Below, piece after piece: positions 1-8,222 of a stretch of 64,000 nucleotides of DNA. The position numbers were made by a program, and so were the translations under genes. This DNA is from Cyanobacteria bacterium SZAS LIN-3 (lineage in GTDB: Bacteria; Cyanobacteriota; Vampirovibrionia; Obscuribacterales; Obscuribacteraceae), in the NCBI GenBank assembly GCA_018266215.1, contig JAFEAV010000013.1, positions 36,579 through 100,578 of the forward strand, given 5' to 3'. The notes under the pieces are model-generated. The model was not told the DNA's origin. It ran no database searches and saw nothing but the letters and a program-made list of their open reading frames with translations. Numbering within the stretch: the first letter of the stretch is position 1; each line of letters opens with the position of its first letter.

Positions 1-652
1 TGATGGAAGTGACTTCGCCTTTTTCCACATCGTTGATGTCTTCGACAACCGAGTTGAGGATAAATTTGACCTTCTCATTTTGTTTGGCGCGATCGACCAT
101 GATGGCCGATGCGCGGAAGCCGTCCCGGCGGTGCACAACCGTGACCGAGCTGGCGAAACGAGTGAGGAAAGTGGCTTCTTCCAGGGCAGTGTCGCCACCG
201 CCGACGACAAATACGGTTTTGTCGCGAAAGAAAAATCCGTCGCAGGTGGCGCAGGCGGAGACGCCGTGGCCCATCAGTTTGCTTTCCGATTCCAGGCCCA
301 GCAGTTTGGCCGAGGCGCCGGTGCCGATAATAAGCGTGTCGGTGATGATTTCTTCAGCGGAGGTGCGAATGGTGAAAGGGCGCTTTGTCAGGTCGATGTA
401 TTCGGCATTGTCGTAAATGAACTGCGTGCCGAAACGCTCGGCCTGCTTGTGCATTTCTTCCATCAGCTCAGGGCCGAGGATGCCATTGGGGAAACCGGGG
501 AAATTTTCGACGTCGGAGGTGATGGTCAGCTGACCGCCTGCTTGCAGGCCTTGAATCACCAGGGGCTCAAGGTTGGCGCGCGCGGCGTAAATAGCCGCTG
601 TAAGACCGGCGGAGCCTGATCCCAGTATTGTAAGTTTCTTTCTAATCGCCAT
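1..652 (-). CDS. trxB: Thioredoxin reductase (3' end outside window)
   Basis: This is a flavoprotein that passes electrons from NADPH to thioredoxin in the cytoplasm. The visible 217 codons start at ATG 652, preceded by a GGAAG ribosome site, and run off the left edge. Residues 11-20 (GSGSAGLTAA) form the FAD-binding Rossmann loop. The redox-active pair is CATC at about 134-137, followed by D-G-F. The NADP domain shows GGGDTALEEA at about 151-160 and HRRDGFR at about 174-180, the pattern of NADPH-dependent enzymes. The C-terminal FAD-closing part is not in the window. It stands alone, with 270 bases to the next gene. Family assignment is secure; the only uncertainty is the missing end. Confidence 0.93.
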   Translation of the reverse strand, partial: MAIRKKLTILGSGSAGLTAAIYAARANLEPLVIQGLQAGGQLTITSDVENFPGFPNGILGPELMEEMHKQAERFGTQFIYDNAEYIDLTKRPFTIRTSAEEIITDTLIIGTGASAKLLGLESESKLMGHGVSACATCDGFFFRDKTVFVVGGGDTALEEATFLTRFASSVTVVHRRDGFRASAIMVDRAKQNEKVKFILNSVVEDINDVEKGEVTSI

Positions 653-922
653 CGAGTACTTCCGTTTCTGGACACAAAGAGGTCCGAATCCTGACCACCC
701 GGGTCGGGGGCAAGCAAAATTCCAAGACCCAAGGTCAAGACCTGTCCTGACACTAAACCTTAGATCTTAAATTGTATGTTCTTAAGTGCCTTATTTTCAC
801 GAGTTTCAATAATACTTAAGCGGAATTTTGCTCAGCTTTGAGACGTGAAAACGGGCTTCCCCAGGCTTTCGCTGTTGACAACCGTCGAGTTTGTCAGATT
901 TATGCGCAAAAATCTCCCATTT

Positions 923-1945
923 TTAAAAACTGGCCAGATAAGGCCTCAGTCCAAAGGGCAATTCGGCCAGAACCGGCTCCAGCAGCTCAAACTGGTTATC
1001 CAGGGCGGCTTTGATCACGGCCCTGTCGGCTTTGAGGTCTTCCGGCGCCAGACGGTTGCGCTGAATCGCCTTGTGCAGCGGCTTATGTAGCCTGTCGAGT
1101 TCTTCTTCCAGGCGGTAGAGATCATGGATGCGCCCCAGTATCTGCTGTGCGCGCACCAGCTCCAGATTGGTCAGCCCAAAAAATTCGGAGAGCAGATAGC
1201 GCCAGCGCTTGATCGCCAGCCTCAATTCATGCAGTTCTTCCATGCCCTTGGTGTGCTCGCAGAGGAGCCTGCACTGGTGCTCGGCCTGCCCCAGAAACTG
1301 GCTCAGATGCACATATGCCGACAGATCGGGCAGCATGTGCTGGTCTGATTCGGCGACGATTGTCGCCACCGAGCCTGCGGAGACGCCGTTTGTACCGCCG
1401 TTGCTGCCGCCGGCCGCTCCGCTCAAAAGGCCGTTGGTGCTGCGCATACTGGTCCTGGCCGCCGCTTCCAGAGTTTCTGATTTGGCCGCCAGATATTCGC
1501 GCAGCCGGCTGATCAATTTCGACAAATTCAACTTGCCGATTTTCTTTTCGACCTCACGCTTGAGTTCTTGTCGCTCCTTGTAAAGCCTGCGCACAAGGAT
1601 TTGATTTATATGCAGGTCGCGCGCCAGCGATAGATTGACATCGATATCGCGCAGGCCGCCCAGAAGCTTATTGAGCTTGCGCAGCTTTCGGCCGATGGAC
1701 TTTTCAAAGCCGCCGTCGGGATAGTCCGAATCTTCCCAACCATCGAGGGCGAGAATATCCCAGACGCTGTACCAGCGACGCAGAGCCACCCTGGCGTCGT
1801 GCACACGCTTTTCGGTGAGCTTCTTTTCCAGCTTGCCGATAAGTTTTTCCAGATCGGTAAAAACGAGCAGGGCCTGATTCTTCTCCAGCTCAAGGCAGCT
1901 GTAAGAAATGAGGTGTTCTGGAGCTCGTATATTGTGGCCAGGCAT
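923..1945 (-). CDS. CHAD domain protein
   Basis: A 340-residue, helix-rich cytoplasmic protein with two halves of a CHAD (conserved histidine alpha-helical) domain. The repeated signature is visible at H49-x2-R52-x3-R56-R57 and again at H239-x2-R242-x3-K246-R247. A Gly/Ser/Asn-rich linker at about 168-197 separates the halves, which is longer than usual. CHAD domains are known to bind polyphosphate and sit on polyphosphate granules; that role here is inferred from the family. The start codon lies one base after the stop of the upstream glycosyltransferase, so the two genes are probably co-transcribed and coupled. No second domain such as CYTH is fused to it. Confidence 0.82.
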   Translation of the reverse strand: MPGHNIRAPEHLISYSCLELEKNQALLVFTDLEKLIGKLEKKLTEKRVHDARVALRRWYSVWDILALDGWEDSDYPDGGFEKSIGRKLRKLNKLLGGLRDIDVNLSLARDLHINQILVRRLYKERQELKREVEKKIGKLNLSKLISRLREYLAAKSETLEAAARTSMRSTNGLLSGAAGGSNGGTNGVSAGSVATIVAESDQHMLPDLSAYVHLSQFLGQAEHQCRLLCEHTKGMEELHELRLAIKRWRYLLSEFFGLTNLELVRAQQILGRIHDLYRLEEELDRLHKPLHKAIQRNRLAPEDLKADRAVIKAALDNQFELLEPVLAELPFGLRPYLASF

Positions 1946-1946
1946 A

Positions 1947-3287
1947 CTACTTTAGTATGTCATTGATCAGCTCAACCGAGCGCTTAATGATAAGTTGACC
2001 GCCGCCTCTTCGATACACGGCCCTTGCTCGCTCCGCCAGATTCGGCATGGTGACGGGCGTGTACTGCGGCAAATGATAGGGGGCTTGGAGGAAGCGTCTG
2101 ATTGGTTCAGCGTTGTCCTGCCAGTGATACATTTTGGCAATTTTTTTCGAGCCCTGGCGCATAGCCTCTCTTGACTGGCCGTCCTTAACGACCTTTTTAA
2201 TGGCCTCGGCCCAGGCCCCGGCGTCTTGATAAGGCAAAACCAGACCGGCACCATTTTGCTGAATCAGCTCGGCCAGGCCATCACCGGTGGTTGTCAAAAT
2301 AGGCAGACCGCACCAGAAATAATCGAGGATGCGGGTGCGGAATGAAAAGCGCGTCTCAGGCAGGTCGAAATGCGCTGAAACCGCCGCTGTGGCCTCAAGC
2401 AGATAGTTGACCCTCTGCTCGTAGGGCACCCAGCCGTCCAGGAAAAAAATGTTCTTGTCCAGCAGGCCGCTTTCCTGCGCCAGAGCCCGCGCTCTTTTCG
2501 TCATATCCATGACTTCGACCTTGGGATTTGGCGACTTCGTGCCCATGAAGACCAGCCGCAGATCGGGGATTTCGCCGATGCAGGCCTTGACGCCTTCAAT
2601 TACCGAAAGCGGATCGAACCAGTCCCAGATGCCACCACCCCAGATAAGCACCGGATCTTCCGCTCCAATACCGGGGATTGCTCGCAGTCCGGCGCCGTCG
2701 CCGTGTTTTTGCGGTTCTTCCTGCGGCAGACCGTAAGGCACCACATCGATAAGTTTACGCAGTGAAGGATCGAATTCATACATTTCGGGTGTAACCCGGC
2801 CCTGGGCGCAGAATCTGCCGATCCAGTAATCGCGCTGTCTTTCGGAGGCACAGACGGCCAGATCGCAGGCCAGCATGTGAGCTTCCAGCACCTTGTGCAT
2901 CATGCGGTAACTGGCACTGGCCTGGGTGCGGTCGTTTTTGTATTGCACCAGGATAGAGAAGAGATATGGATCGTAAAGATCCAAAATTAGATATTTGCCC
3001 ATTTGGCTCAAAAATGGAAAAGGCTTGAGCACATTAGATTGGATAAAGATTGTCTCGGCGTTTTCGGCCAGTTCTTTCAGGATGCGGCTGCCGCCGCCGC
3101 GGACAAGGCGCAAATTGGGCGGCATTTCGCCCTCCGGCGGCTCTCCGCCTTCTACCGGCGAAAAGACCACGGTGGCATAATCCCGGGCCAGAATTTTTCC
3201 CAGCTCAAGAGCGCGGATGGCCGGTCCGGCCATCTTTTTGGCGATGGGCTCCAGAGTTATGAGAAGAATCTTTGTTTTGCTATCCAC
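1947..3287 (-). CDS. Glycosyltransferase, GT4-like (GT-B fold)
   Basis: A 446-residue protein with an N-terminal Rossmann half beginning with hydrophobic strand ILLITLEPIAKKMAGPAIRA, typical of GT-B glycosyltransferases whose acceptor domain comes first. The C-terminal half holds a nucleotide-sugar domain: IWGGGIWDW near residue 215, LVFMGTKSP, and a late region with a D-Y-F-W-C-G-L-P-I motif followed by G-L-V-L-P. Together these resemble GT4 enzymes, although the classical E-x7-E motif is not obvious. There is no signal peptide or clear membrane segment. The start is a GTG at 3287. It is the first gene of a two-gene unit with the CHAD gene and is divergent from a GT2 gene, so the area may make a surface glycan. 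The substrate is unknown. Confidence 0.75.
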   Translation of the reverse strand: MDSKTKILLITLEPIAKKMAGPAIRALELGKILARDYATVVFSPVEGGEPPEGEMPPNLRLVRGGGSRILKELAENAETIFIQSNVLKPFPFLSQMGKYLILDLYDPYLFSILVQYKNDRTQASASYRMMHKVLEAHMLACDLAVCASERQRDYWIGRFCAQGRVTPEMYEFDPSLRKLIDVVPYGLPQEEPQKHGDGAGLRAIPGIGAEDPVLIWGGGIWDWFDPLSVIEGVKACIGEIPDLRLVFMGTKSPNPKVEVMDMTKRARALAQESGLLDKNIFFLDGWVPYEQRVNYLLEATAAVSAHFDLPETRFSFRTRILDYFWCGLPILTTTGDGLAELIQQNGAGLVLPYQDAGAWAEAIKKVVKDGQSREAMRQGSKKIAKMYHWQDNAEPIRRFLQAPYHLPQYTPVTMPNLAERARAVYRRGGGQLIIKRSVELINDILK

Positions 3288-3310
3288 GGCTTACTTCGCC
3301 TTGAGCGCCC

Positions 3311-3338
3311 ATTATAGCCTTTTGCCTCTCCCGGGTAA
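3311..3338 (-). promoter_or_regulatory. Candidate sigma-70 promoter for the GT4-CHAD unit
   Basis: On the minus strand a perfect TATAAT (3316-3311) is preceded, after 16 bases, by TTACCC (3338-3333), a weak -35. It would start transcription about 20 bases upstream of the GTG at 3287. Identified only by eye. Confidence 0.35.
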
Positions 3339-3415
3339 GGCTGTGTCGTTTTGACGTACAATGATAAACTGCCCGCGGTTTGTGAGCCGGGCAAATGATT
3401 GAGTGGTAACTATAA

Positions 3416-4465
3416 GTGCAGGCGTGTCCGGGTGAAGATACAAAAGCTTCCGGTTTAGCTGTTGAAGGTCGGACCGATTTTGTTTCGATAGTCATCCCAA
3501 ACTGGAACGGCAAACATTTTCTCAAGGATTGTTTGGATTCGCTGCTGACGCAGACATACAAAGATCTAGAGATAATTGTTGTCGATAACGGATCGAAAGA
3601 CGGCTCGGTGGAATTTTTAGCCGAGTCCTATCCGCAGGTCAGAGTGCCGCGCTTCGAGAAGAACACCGGCTTCAGTGTTGCCGTCAATCGCGGCATCCGT
3701 GAGTCGCAGGGTGAGTATATTGCGCTGATCAATAACGACACCGTCGTTGATTCTCGCTGGGTGGAAGAACTCGTCAAAGCGATGAAGACGCATCCGGAAG
3801 TGGGCTCGGTCGGCTGTAAGATGCTGGCCTATGACGACCACACCTTGCTCGATGGAGTCGGTGACGGATATAGACGGGGCGGGCTTCCTGGCCGCATCGG
3901 TCACAGAGAAAAGGACACCGGACTCTTCGACACCGAACGTTACATTCTTGGCGCCTGTGGTGGCGCGGCCATGTACAGACGCTCGCTCTTTGTCGACATC
4001 GGTTTATTCGACGAAGACTACTTTGCCTATCTCGAAGACGTGGACATGGGTTTGCGGGCACAGAGCGCCGGCTATAAATGTCTCTACGTGCCCACGGCAA
4101 AAATCTACCATCTTGGTTGCGGCACCACCGGCAGTGGCTACAGTCCGCTGGTGGTGAGACTGTCTTCGCAAAACAATTTCAATACCATCATCAAAAATAT
4201 TCCTGGTCCCCTGCTTGTGCGCTTCCTGCGGCATATTATTTTCTGGCAGGCTTATTATCTGGCCGTGGTTTGTGTGCGTGGCGGTCAGGTACCGGCCTGG
4301 TTTGAAGGCTTTGGTCGGGCTGTTTTGCTCTTGCCTAAGATGCTGGAGAAACGCAAAGCCATCAATAAAGCAAGGCGCGTACCGCTTTCTTATCTCGAAG
4401 ACATCATCGTAGAATCCGAGCGTGACCTGGAAGCCGCCCGGGCCAGACTGCATAAGCAGGCCTAG
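3416..4465 (+). CDS. GT2 family glycosyltransferase (rhamnosyltransferase-like)
   Basis: A 349-residue GT-A glycosyltransferase that would transfer a sugar from a nucleotide donor to a glycan on the cytoplasmic face of the membrane. The N-terminal motif VSIVIPNWNG (about 23-32), the DNGSKDGS loop (57-64) and the metal-binding NND (106-108) are intact, and the later E-D-V-D-M-G-L-R motif matches the catalytic E-D of WbbL-type enzymes. A hydrophobic stretch around 265-290 may anchor it to the membrane. The start used is a GTG with only a weak purine-rich site (GAGTGG). It is divergent from the GT4 gene and is followed after 6 bases by a probable lipoprotein gene. Acceptor and sugar cannot be told. 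Confidence 0.85.
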   Translation: MQACPGEDTKASGLAVEGRTDFVSIVIPNWNGKHFLKDCLDSLLTQTYKDLEIIVVDNGSKDGSVEFLAESYPQVRVPRFEKNTGFSVAVNRGIRESQGEYIALINNDTVVDSRWVEELVKAMKTHPEVGSVGCKMLAYDDHTLLDGVGDGYRRGGLPGRIGHREKDTGLFDTERYILGACGGAAMYRRSLFVDIGLFDEDYFAYLEDVDMGLRAQSAGYKCLYVPTAKIYHLGCGTTGSGYSPLVVRLSSQNNFNTIIKNIPGPLLVRFLRHIIFWQAYYLAVVCVRGGQVPAWFEGFGRAVLLLPKMLEKRKAINKARRVPLSYLEDIIVESERDLEAARARLHKQA

Positions 4466-4471
4466 CCCTTG

Positions 4472-5251
4472 ATGCGCCTCCGACTGCCGTCAGTAATGAT
4501 TGTGTCGGGATTGATTACTGCTGCCTTTCTTGCTTGCCATGCCCAGTCGCCTAAGCCGGTCCCGGTCAAGGCCAGTCCTCCCGGAAGTGTCTCCGCGCTT
4601 CATTTGAAGCAAACTCATTATTACTGGGACGACACCGAGCTGTATCTTTCGAATGTTGGTCTGCGCTTAAATAACCTCGGCCGGATGGGCTTTTCGCTTG
4701 TCGCCGCCGCTCCTGACTGGGACGTCACCGTTTTTCGCCAGGACGATAAGACTTGTGTGCGGCAGAGTCTTGATAGCTTCGCCAGAACCGGTCTGGTGTC
4801 CGATTTTCTTCTCAAGCGCAGTCCGCGCACCTTTGAACAGTCCGTCCTGGCCCGCCGCGACATCAAGTTTGGCAAATTTCCCGGTCGCCTTTACAGCAAT
4901 GAACGCGAAATATTTGAGTTTCTGCCGCTTGCTCCTTATGCCGCGCCACCCTGCGAACGGATAATTTTCACCGTTTATAAGATCCCCACTAATCGCGGCA
5001 TCCCGATGAAATGCATCAAGCTCTTGAGAGGTGTTGATGGCTTGACCGGCAGGGACAGGACCGGAGATCAGCGGGTTTACCTTGTTACCCGGCGCATCGA
5101 AATGGTCAACGTTTCGCCCGAAATATTCCAGGCGCCAAAAGGTTATCTCGCGAGCAAATCGATCCAGGAAGTGATTCTCAGCAAAGAAAACCGCAGTGCG
5201 TCCGGTGACCTTGATGAGCTATTTGAAGCACATCGATCCAAGCGGAAATAG
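4472..5251 (+). CDS. Exported protein of unknown function, possible lipoprotein
   Basis: A 259-residue protein starting at ATG 4472 (a TTG lies one codon upstream). The N terminus has charged residues, a hydrophobic run and then F-L-A-C at about residues 20-23, a passable but non-ideal lipobox, so it is either a lipoprotein or a cleaved secreted protein. The rest shows no motif I recognise; it is rich in beta-type stretches and ends with a charged tail. It is six bases downstream of the GT2 gene and probably shares its transcript. It converges on the Fur-family gene with only 4 bases between the stops. Confidence 0.6.
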   Translation: MRLRLPSVMIVSGLITAAFLACHAQSPKPVPVKASPPGSVSALHLKQTHYYWDDTELYLSNVGLRLNNLGRMGFSLVAAAPDWDVTVFRQDDKTCVRQSLDSFARTGLVSDFLLKRSPRTFEQSVLARRDIKFGKFPGRLYSNEREIFEFLPLAPYAAPPCERIIFTVYKIPTNRGIPMKCIKLLRGVDGLTGRDRTGDQRVYLVTRRIEMVNVSPEIFQAPKGYLASKSIQEVILSKENRSASGDLDELFEAHRSKRK

Positions 5252-5255
5252 CCGG

Positions 5256-5888
5256 CTATTCGGCCAGGCCGGTGCTGGCCGGCAGGTGGTTGGCGGCTTC
5301 GTCGAGATCTTCGATGCTTTGATTAAGCTGCGATATAGCTGATTTGAGCGGTGAATAAACGCGGCTGAATTTGCGATTGCTCAAGCTTTCCAGAGCGCTG
5401 CGCATCTGACTCAAGGCTTCCTGCGAGCGGTTGATGGCGCTTGTCAGAGCTACCTCGACCTGGTCGATGCGTCTTTTTTCGTCGCTGGAGCGGCAGCTCT
5501 GGCAGTAGCCGAGGATGTCAAAGCGACTGGTTGTATGGTCAAAGCCCTTGCGCTGTGCCACTGTCTTGCCGAAGCCGCGAATCAGCTCGTCATAAAATTC
5601 AATAGTCGTACCGCAGCCAAGACAAATCAGATGGTCGTGGGCGGGTCCTTCCTCGGCAGCCTCGTAGCGCAGACCACGGTCCCCGGCTACGGTGATGACG
5701 TTGCCGTCGGCCTTTAGCCTGCTCAAAGTGCGGTAGACAGTAGAAAGGCTGACTTTCAGGCCGTGGCCCTTGGCCAGTTCAAAAACTTCCGGCGCCGTCA
5801 GGTGCTCACCCCGGGGGATGGCTTTGACTATTTCAACAATCGCCTCTTGATTGGATACCGGCGAATTTTTTGACTTGTTATCTTCCAT
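5256..5888 (-). CDS. Fur family metal-responsive repressor with C-terminal extension
   Basis: A 210-residue DNA-binding protein of the Fur/PerR/Zur family. The N-terminal winged helix carries the family signature L-S-T-V-Y-R-T-L-S-R-L; the dimer/metal domain has H-D-H-L-I-C-L-G-C-G and a second Cys pair in G-Y-C-Q-S-C, the structural zinc site. Usual family length is about 140-150 residues, so the last 60 or so residues are an extra helical tail. ATG 5888 is preferred because a GTG upstream at 5915 would add nine non-family residues; neither has a strong ribosome site. The metal sensed cannot be decided from the sequence. It is divergent from the pilus operon, with symmetric sequences between them that could be its operators. 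Confidence 0.87.
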   Translation of the reverse strand: MEDNKSKNSPVSNQEAIVEIVKAIPRGEHLTAPEVFELAKGHGLKVSLSTVYRTLSRLKADGNVITVAGDRGLRYEAAEEGPAHDHLICLGCGTTIEFYDELIRGFGKTVAQRKGFDHTTSRFDILGYCQSCRSSDEKRRIDQVEVALTSAINRSQEALSQMRSALESLSNRKFSRVYSPLKSAISQLNQSIEDLDEAANHLPASTGLAE

Positions 5889-6110
5889 AAATGTCGCTGC
5901 TTGTCCTGCCTGCACGTTTCTGGCTGTCGCCCTATCCGAACCATATTAAAGGATAGAGGCCCATCCCCCTTTGCACAACTTAGTAAAGTGAACAAATTTA
6001 TTGAGAATCTTCGCAATTTAAGGAAGCTAAAGCTCAATTTGAGACCCTGCTTGATTTGGTCTGGTTGTCAGGCGCTGCTTTCGTGGCAATGCGTTTGAGA
6101 TTGCGCAGGT

Positions 6111-6126
6111 GTTGATACTTATCAAC
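6111..6126. promoter_or_regulatory. Palindrome, possible Fur-family operator
   Basis: GTTGATA-CT-TATCAAC is a perfect 7-2-7 inverted repeat and is further extended by GG/CC outside one mismatch. It recalls the inverted-heptamer form of Fur/PerR boxes and sits between a Fur-family gene and a divergent operon. Binding is inferred. Confidence 0.35.
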
Positions 6127-6199
6127 CCCATCCCGCCTCTGAAACCCTGTCCCCACGGTTAACAGGCCCTGGCTTGTTAGAGACCGTTAATTGACAGTC

Positions 6200-6240
6200 A
6201 TTCTTATTAATGTTACCTTCTGCCCGTTGTTAATGAGAAT
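6200..6240. repeat. Inverted repeat upstream of the pilin gene
   Basis: ATTCTTATTAA at 6200-6210 and TTAATGAGAAT at 6230-6240 are inverted copies matching at 10 of 11 positions, 19 bases apart. The AT-rich ATGAGAAT form resembles half of a Fur box. It begins four bases after the TTGACA at 6191-6196. Confidence 0.35.
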
Positions 6241-6338
6241 ATTTCGCAGCTTGTGACTTTTCTCATTGCGTTTGGTTGGCACGCTGATAAGCCCACTATT
6301 GGCTTTTACCAGGTAGTTTGTTTGCAAAGGAGATATTG

Positions 6339-6569
6339 ATGAAACGTAGAACTCGCAAAGGACAGAGTATGGTTGAGTACGGCATCGGCATCGGCTGCGT
6401 AGCCGCCGTTTGCATGCTCGTCATGGGTGGTCTTGGTCACGCTTCCGCTGACATTGTTCGTCAGGTGCTGGTCAACATCAACGATCCCGATGACCAGTCC
6501 GCTGATCCCGGCACCGTCTTCACCAACGGCGTCAAAGGCACATCCAATCAACCCTGGAACCTTCAATAA
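6339..6569 (+). CDS. flp: Flp/Tad-type pilin subunit
   Basis: A 76-residue precursor of the major Tad pilus subunit. It has a short basic leader (KRRTRKG) followed by the processing motif G|QSMVEY, with Glu at +5 and Tyr at +6 as in Flp pilins, and then a hydrophobic segment of about 20 residues that forms the pilus core. The C-terminal 30 residues are polar. ATG 6339 is chosen over an upstream in-frame start because AAAGGAG lies six bases before it. It is the first gene of the Tad operon and is followed by a strong hairpin. No prepilin peptidase gene is present in the window, so processing depends on a gene elsewhere. Confidence 0.88.
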   Translation: MKRRTRKGQSMVEYGIGIGCVAAVCMLVMGGLGHASADIVRQVLVNINDPDDQSADPGTVFTNGVKGTSNQPWNLQ

Positions 6570-6593
6570 ACGCAAGGCCTGAAGGCATGCTGA

Positions 6594-6628
6594 GATGGGA
6601 GGATTTCCGCTGTTGAAATCCTCCCATC
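6594..6628 (+). repeat. Perfect 14-bp stem hairpin between flp and tadE
   Basis: GATGGGAGGATTTC (6594-6607) and its exact complement (6615-6628) enclose a 7-base loop. There is no T-run after it, and the tadE ribosome site (AGAGGTGA) follows at once. It is therefore more likely an mRNA-stabilising or partial-readthrough element than a full terminator, which would let flp mRNA exceed that of the assembly genes. Confidence 0.7.
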
Positions 6629-6644
6629 GTCCCAGAGGTGATGG

Positions 6645-7235
6645 ATGACGGTAGTCAGTTCTAGACTGAGAGTAAGGCGCAGAGGAAAGGCTCAAGCAAT
6701 GGTTGAGCTGGCCCTATCTGTGCCTTTTTTGATGTTGCTCTTCATCTCAATTTTGTTTTTCGGTCGCTATTTTTTGATGGCTCAGACTTTGCTCTATGCC
6801 GCTCAGGAAGGCGCCAAAATAGCGGCCCGCACCCCCAATCTCAGCGATCCTGATATTCGCACCCAGGTGCGCGGCTTCACCACCGGCGGTGGTCAGAGTA
6901 ATGCGCAATCTTCAGTTTACGCTGCTCTCGCGGCGGCTAATCTGCTCTCCAGCGGCCGCACCGGTGACCTTCCACCCGGCGCTAAGGTGGCCATTCTGCC
7001 CTGGGACGGAGACGGCAGCGCCGCTGACAATTCCGTGCCTGCCGGCACTGTGCAGGTGCGCATCGACTATCCTTTTGCACTTCTGGCCAGTCCCTTTGGT
7101 ACTTCCACAATCGCCAATCAAAACGTCGGCATCGCCATGACCGCCGACGGCAGTGGCAGACCGGTGCAATTCGGCAGTTTTACGATTACAGAGCGGGCTA
7201 CATCAGCCTGGGAAATTTATCAGAACCCAAACTAG
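6645..7235 (+). CDS. tadE: TadE-like minor pseudopilin
   Basis: A 196-residue protein with a basic N terminus (RLRVRRRGKA) and the TadE signature QAMVELALSVP followed by a hydrophobic helix of about 20 residues ending F-G-R. TadE/TadF proteins are pseudopilins processed like Flp and needed for Tad pilus assembly. The periplasmic or extracytoplasmic part contains the usual A-A-x-E-G-A-K-I-A-A-R segment. The ATG is preceded by AGAGGTGA. It lies in the operon between flp and cpaB. There is no separate TadF gene, but the TadG-like protein downstream may fill that place. Confidence 0.85.
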   Translation: MTVVSSRLRVRRRGKAQAMVELALSVPFLMLLFISILFFGRYFLMAQTLLYAAQEGAKIAARTPNLSDPDIRTQVRGFTTGGGQSNAQSSVYAALAAANLLSSGRTGDLPPGAKVAILPWDGDGSAADNSVPAGTVQVRIDYPFALLASPFGTSTIANQNVGIAMTADGSGRPVQFGSFTITERATSAWEIYQNPN

Positions 7236-7244
7236 GAGACTGTT

Positions 7245-8222
7245 TTGAAAAGCATGGGCGCACCGACACTTTCCCCGTCAGTTGATTGGGATAAGCAAGC
7301 GAGAAATCTAAAGCCAAACAAGAAAGCGACAAATCCGCTTTTTCTTGTACTGGCGGTAGTCCTTCTGGTGCTTCTCGGATCAGCCGTTTACAGAGCCACA
7401 AACAGCGCTCCTGCTGAAGTCATGGTCCCGGTCGTCACATCGGTGCGCGATGTTCCCCCCGGCGCCAAACTGGGCCTGATGAATCTCAAATTATTGAAAG
7501 TGCCCAAGCGCCTGGTCACACCGGATATGGTGACCTCGCTTTCTTACGCCGCCGGCAGTACCGCTCGTTCATATATAGCTCCAGGCGAGCCTATCGATCA
7601 GCGTCAATTGTTTGCCCACGATACCAGCCTGGCCTCCACGCTGGAGACCCACGAGCGGGCTATCACTTTGCAGATGCCCGAAGATTCGCTCATCGATCAC
7701 TGTATAAATCCCGATGACCGTGTTGATGTCATCTGTATCAGCAACAATAAGGACGGCAAGAAATTCACCCGCACCATCGCCGTTGACGCCAGGGTCCTGA
7801 TGTGTGTTCAGAAAGAACAGCTTCTGGCGCGTCGCGTCGGCAATTCCAATTCTAATATGATCACTCTGGCCGTGACGCCGGATCTCGCCGAGGCGATCAG
7901 CGAAGCAGCCGAGGTCGGCAAAATCAGACTGGTATTGCGCAATCGTTTGACCCGCATTGAGCCAAGATTGAAAGGTGTCGGACCGGACGATCTTCTGCCG
8001 GCGTCAGCTTTTGCCGTAGAAAAGAGTGTGCAAGCCGCCGCGCCCAGCGCTGAATTGCCGGCTATACCCGCTCCGCCTCTGGTGATTAATCCAATTGATG
8101 CCGCTTCCTCCGCCGCTGATGCGGTCAGAGCGATGCCGGCGCCGACTCCCGGCCCAGTTGAGTGGGTAGTGGAAATGTTCAGCGGCAGCCACAAGGAGTC
8201 ATATGCGGTATCGGGCAAATAG
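7245..8222 (+). CDS. cpaB: Flp pilus assembly protein CpaB/RcpC (SAF domain)
   Basis: A 325-residue, single-pass membrane protein of the Tad system. A transmembrane helix lies at about residues 27-48 (LFLVLAVVLLVLLG). The SAF/CpaB domain follows, with V-V-T-S-V-R-D-V-P-P-G-A-K-L and I-A-P-G-E-P-I. The C terminus is Pro/Ala rich. CpaB/RcpC proteins act outside the cytoplasmic membrane with the pilus channel. The TTG at 7245 is used because AGGAGA stands seven bases ahead; an ATG three codons later is possible. Its last 20 bases overlap the next gene. Confidence 0.83.
   Translation: MKSMGAPTLSPSVDWDKQARNLKPNKKATNPLFLVLAVVLLVLLGSAVYRATNSAPAEVMVPVVTSVRDVPPGAKLGLMNLKLLKVPKRLVTPDMVTSLSYAAGSTARSYIAPGEPIDQRQLFAHDTSLASTLETHERAITLQMPEDSLIDHCINPDDRVDVICISNNKDGKKFTRTIAVDARVLMCVQKEQLLARRVGNSNSNMITLAVTPDLAEAISEAAEVGKIRLVLRNRLTRIEPRLKGVGPDDLLPASAFAVEKSVQAAAPSAELPAIPAPPLVINPIDAASSAADAVRAMPAPTPGPVEWVVEMFSGSHKESYAVSGK

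Larger units (their letters stand above)
5889..6338. promoter_or_regulatory. Intergenic control region between the Fur-family gene and the Tad pilus operon
   Basis: This 450-base region has no convincing gene. It holds a symmetric element at 6111-6126, an inverted repeat at 6200-6240, and a perfect TTGACA at 6191-6196 whose best 17-base-spaced partner is a poor -10 (TACCTT). A clear AAAGGAG ribosome site lies at 6327-6332, just before flp. It must contain the outward promoters for both flanking genes, but I cannot place them with confidence. Confidence 0.5.

Noticed and set aside
3..619. Plus-strand open frames over the left end
   Set aside because: They lie opposite the thioredoxin reductase gene, whose minus-strand frame carries all the family motifs.
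5247..5260. Palindrome AATAGCCGGCTATT as terminator between convergent genes
   Set aside because: It has no loop and no T-run; it could be chance at a GC-rich gene end.
6280..6296. Sigma-54-like promoter TGGCACG upstream of flp
   Set aside because: The GG to GC spacing is 11 bases instead of 10 and the -12 half is TAAGC, not TTGC; cyanobacterial relatives also generally lack sigma-54.
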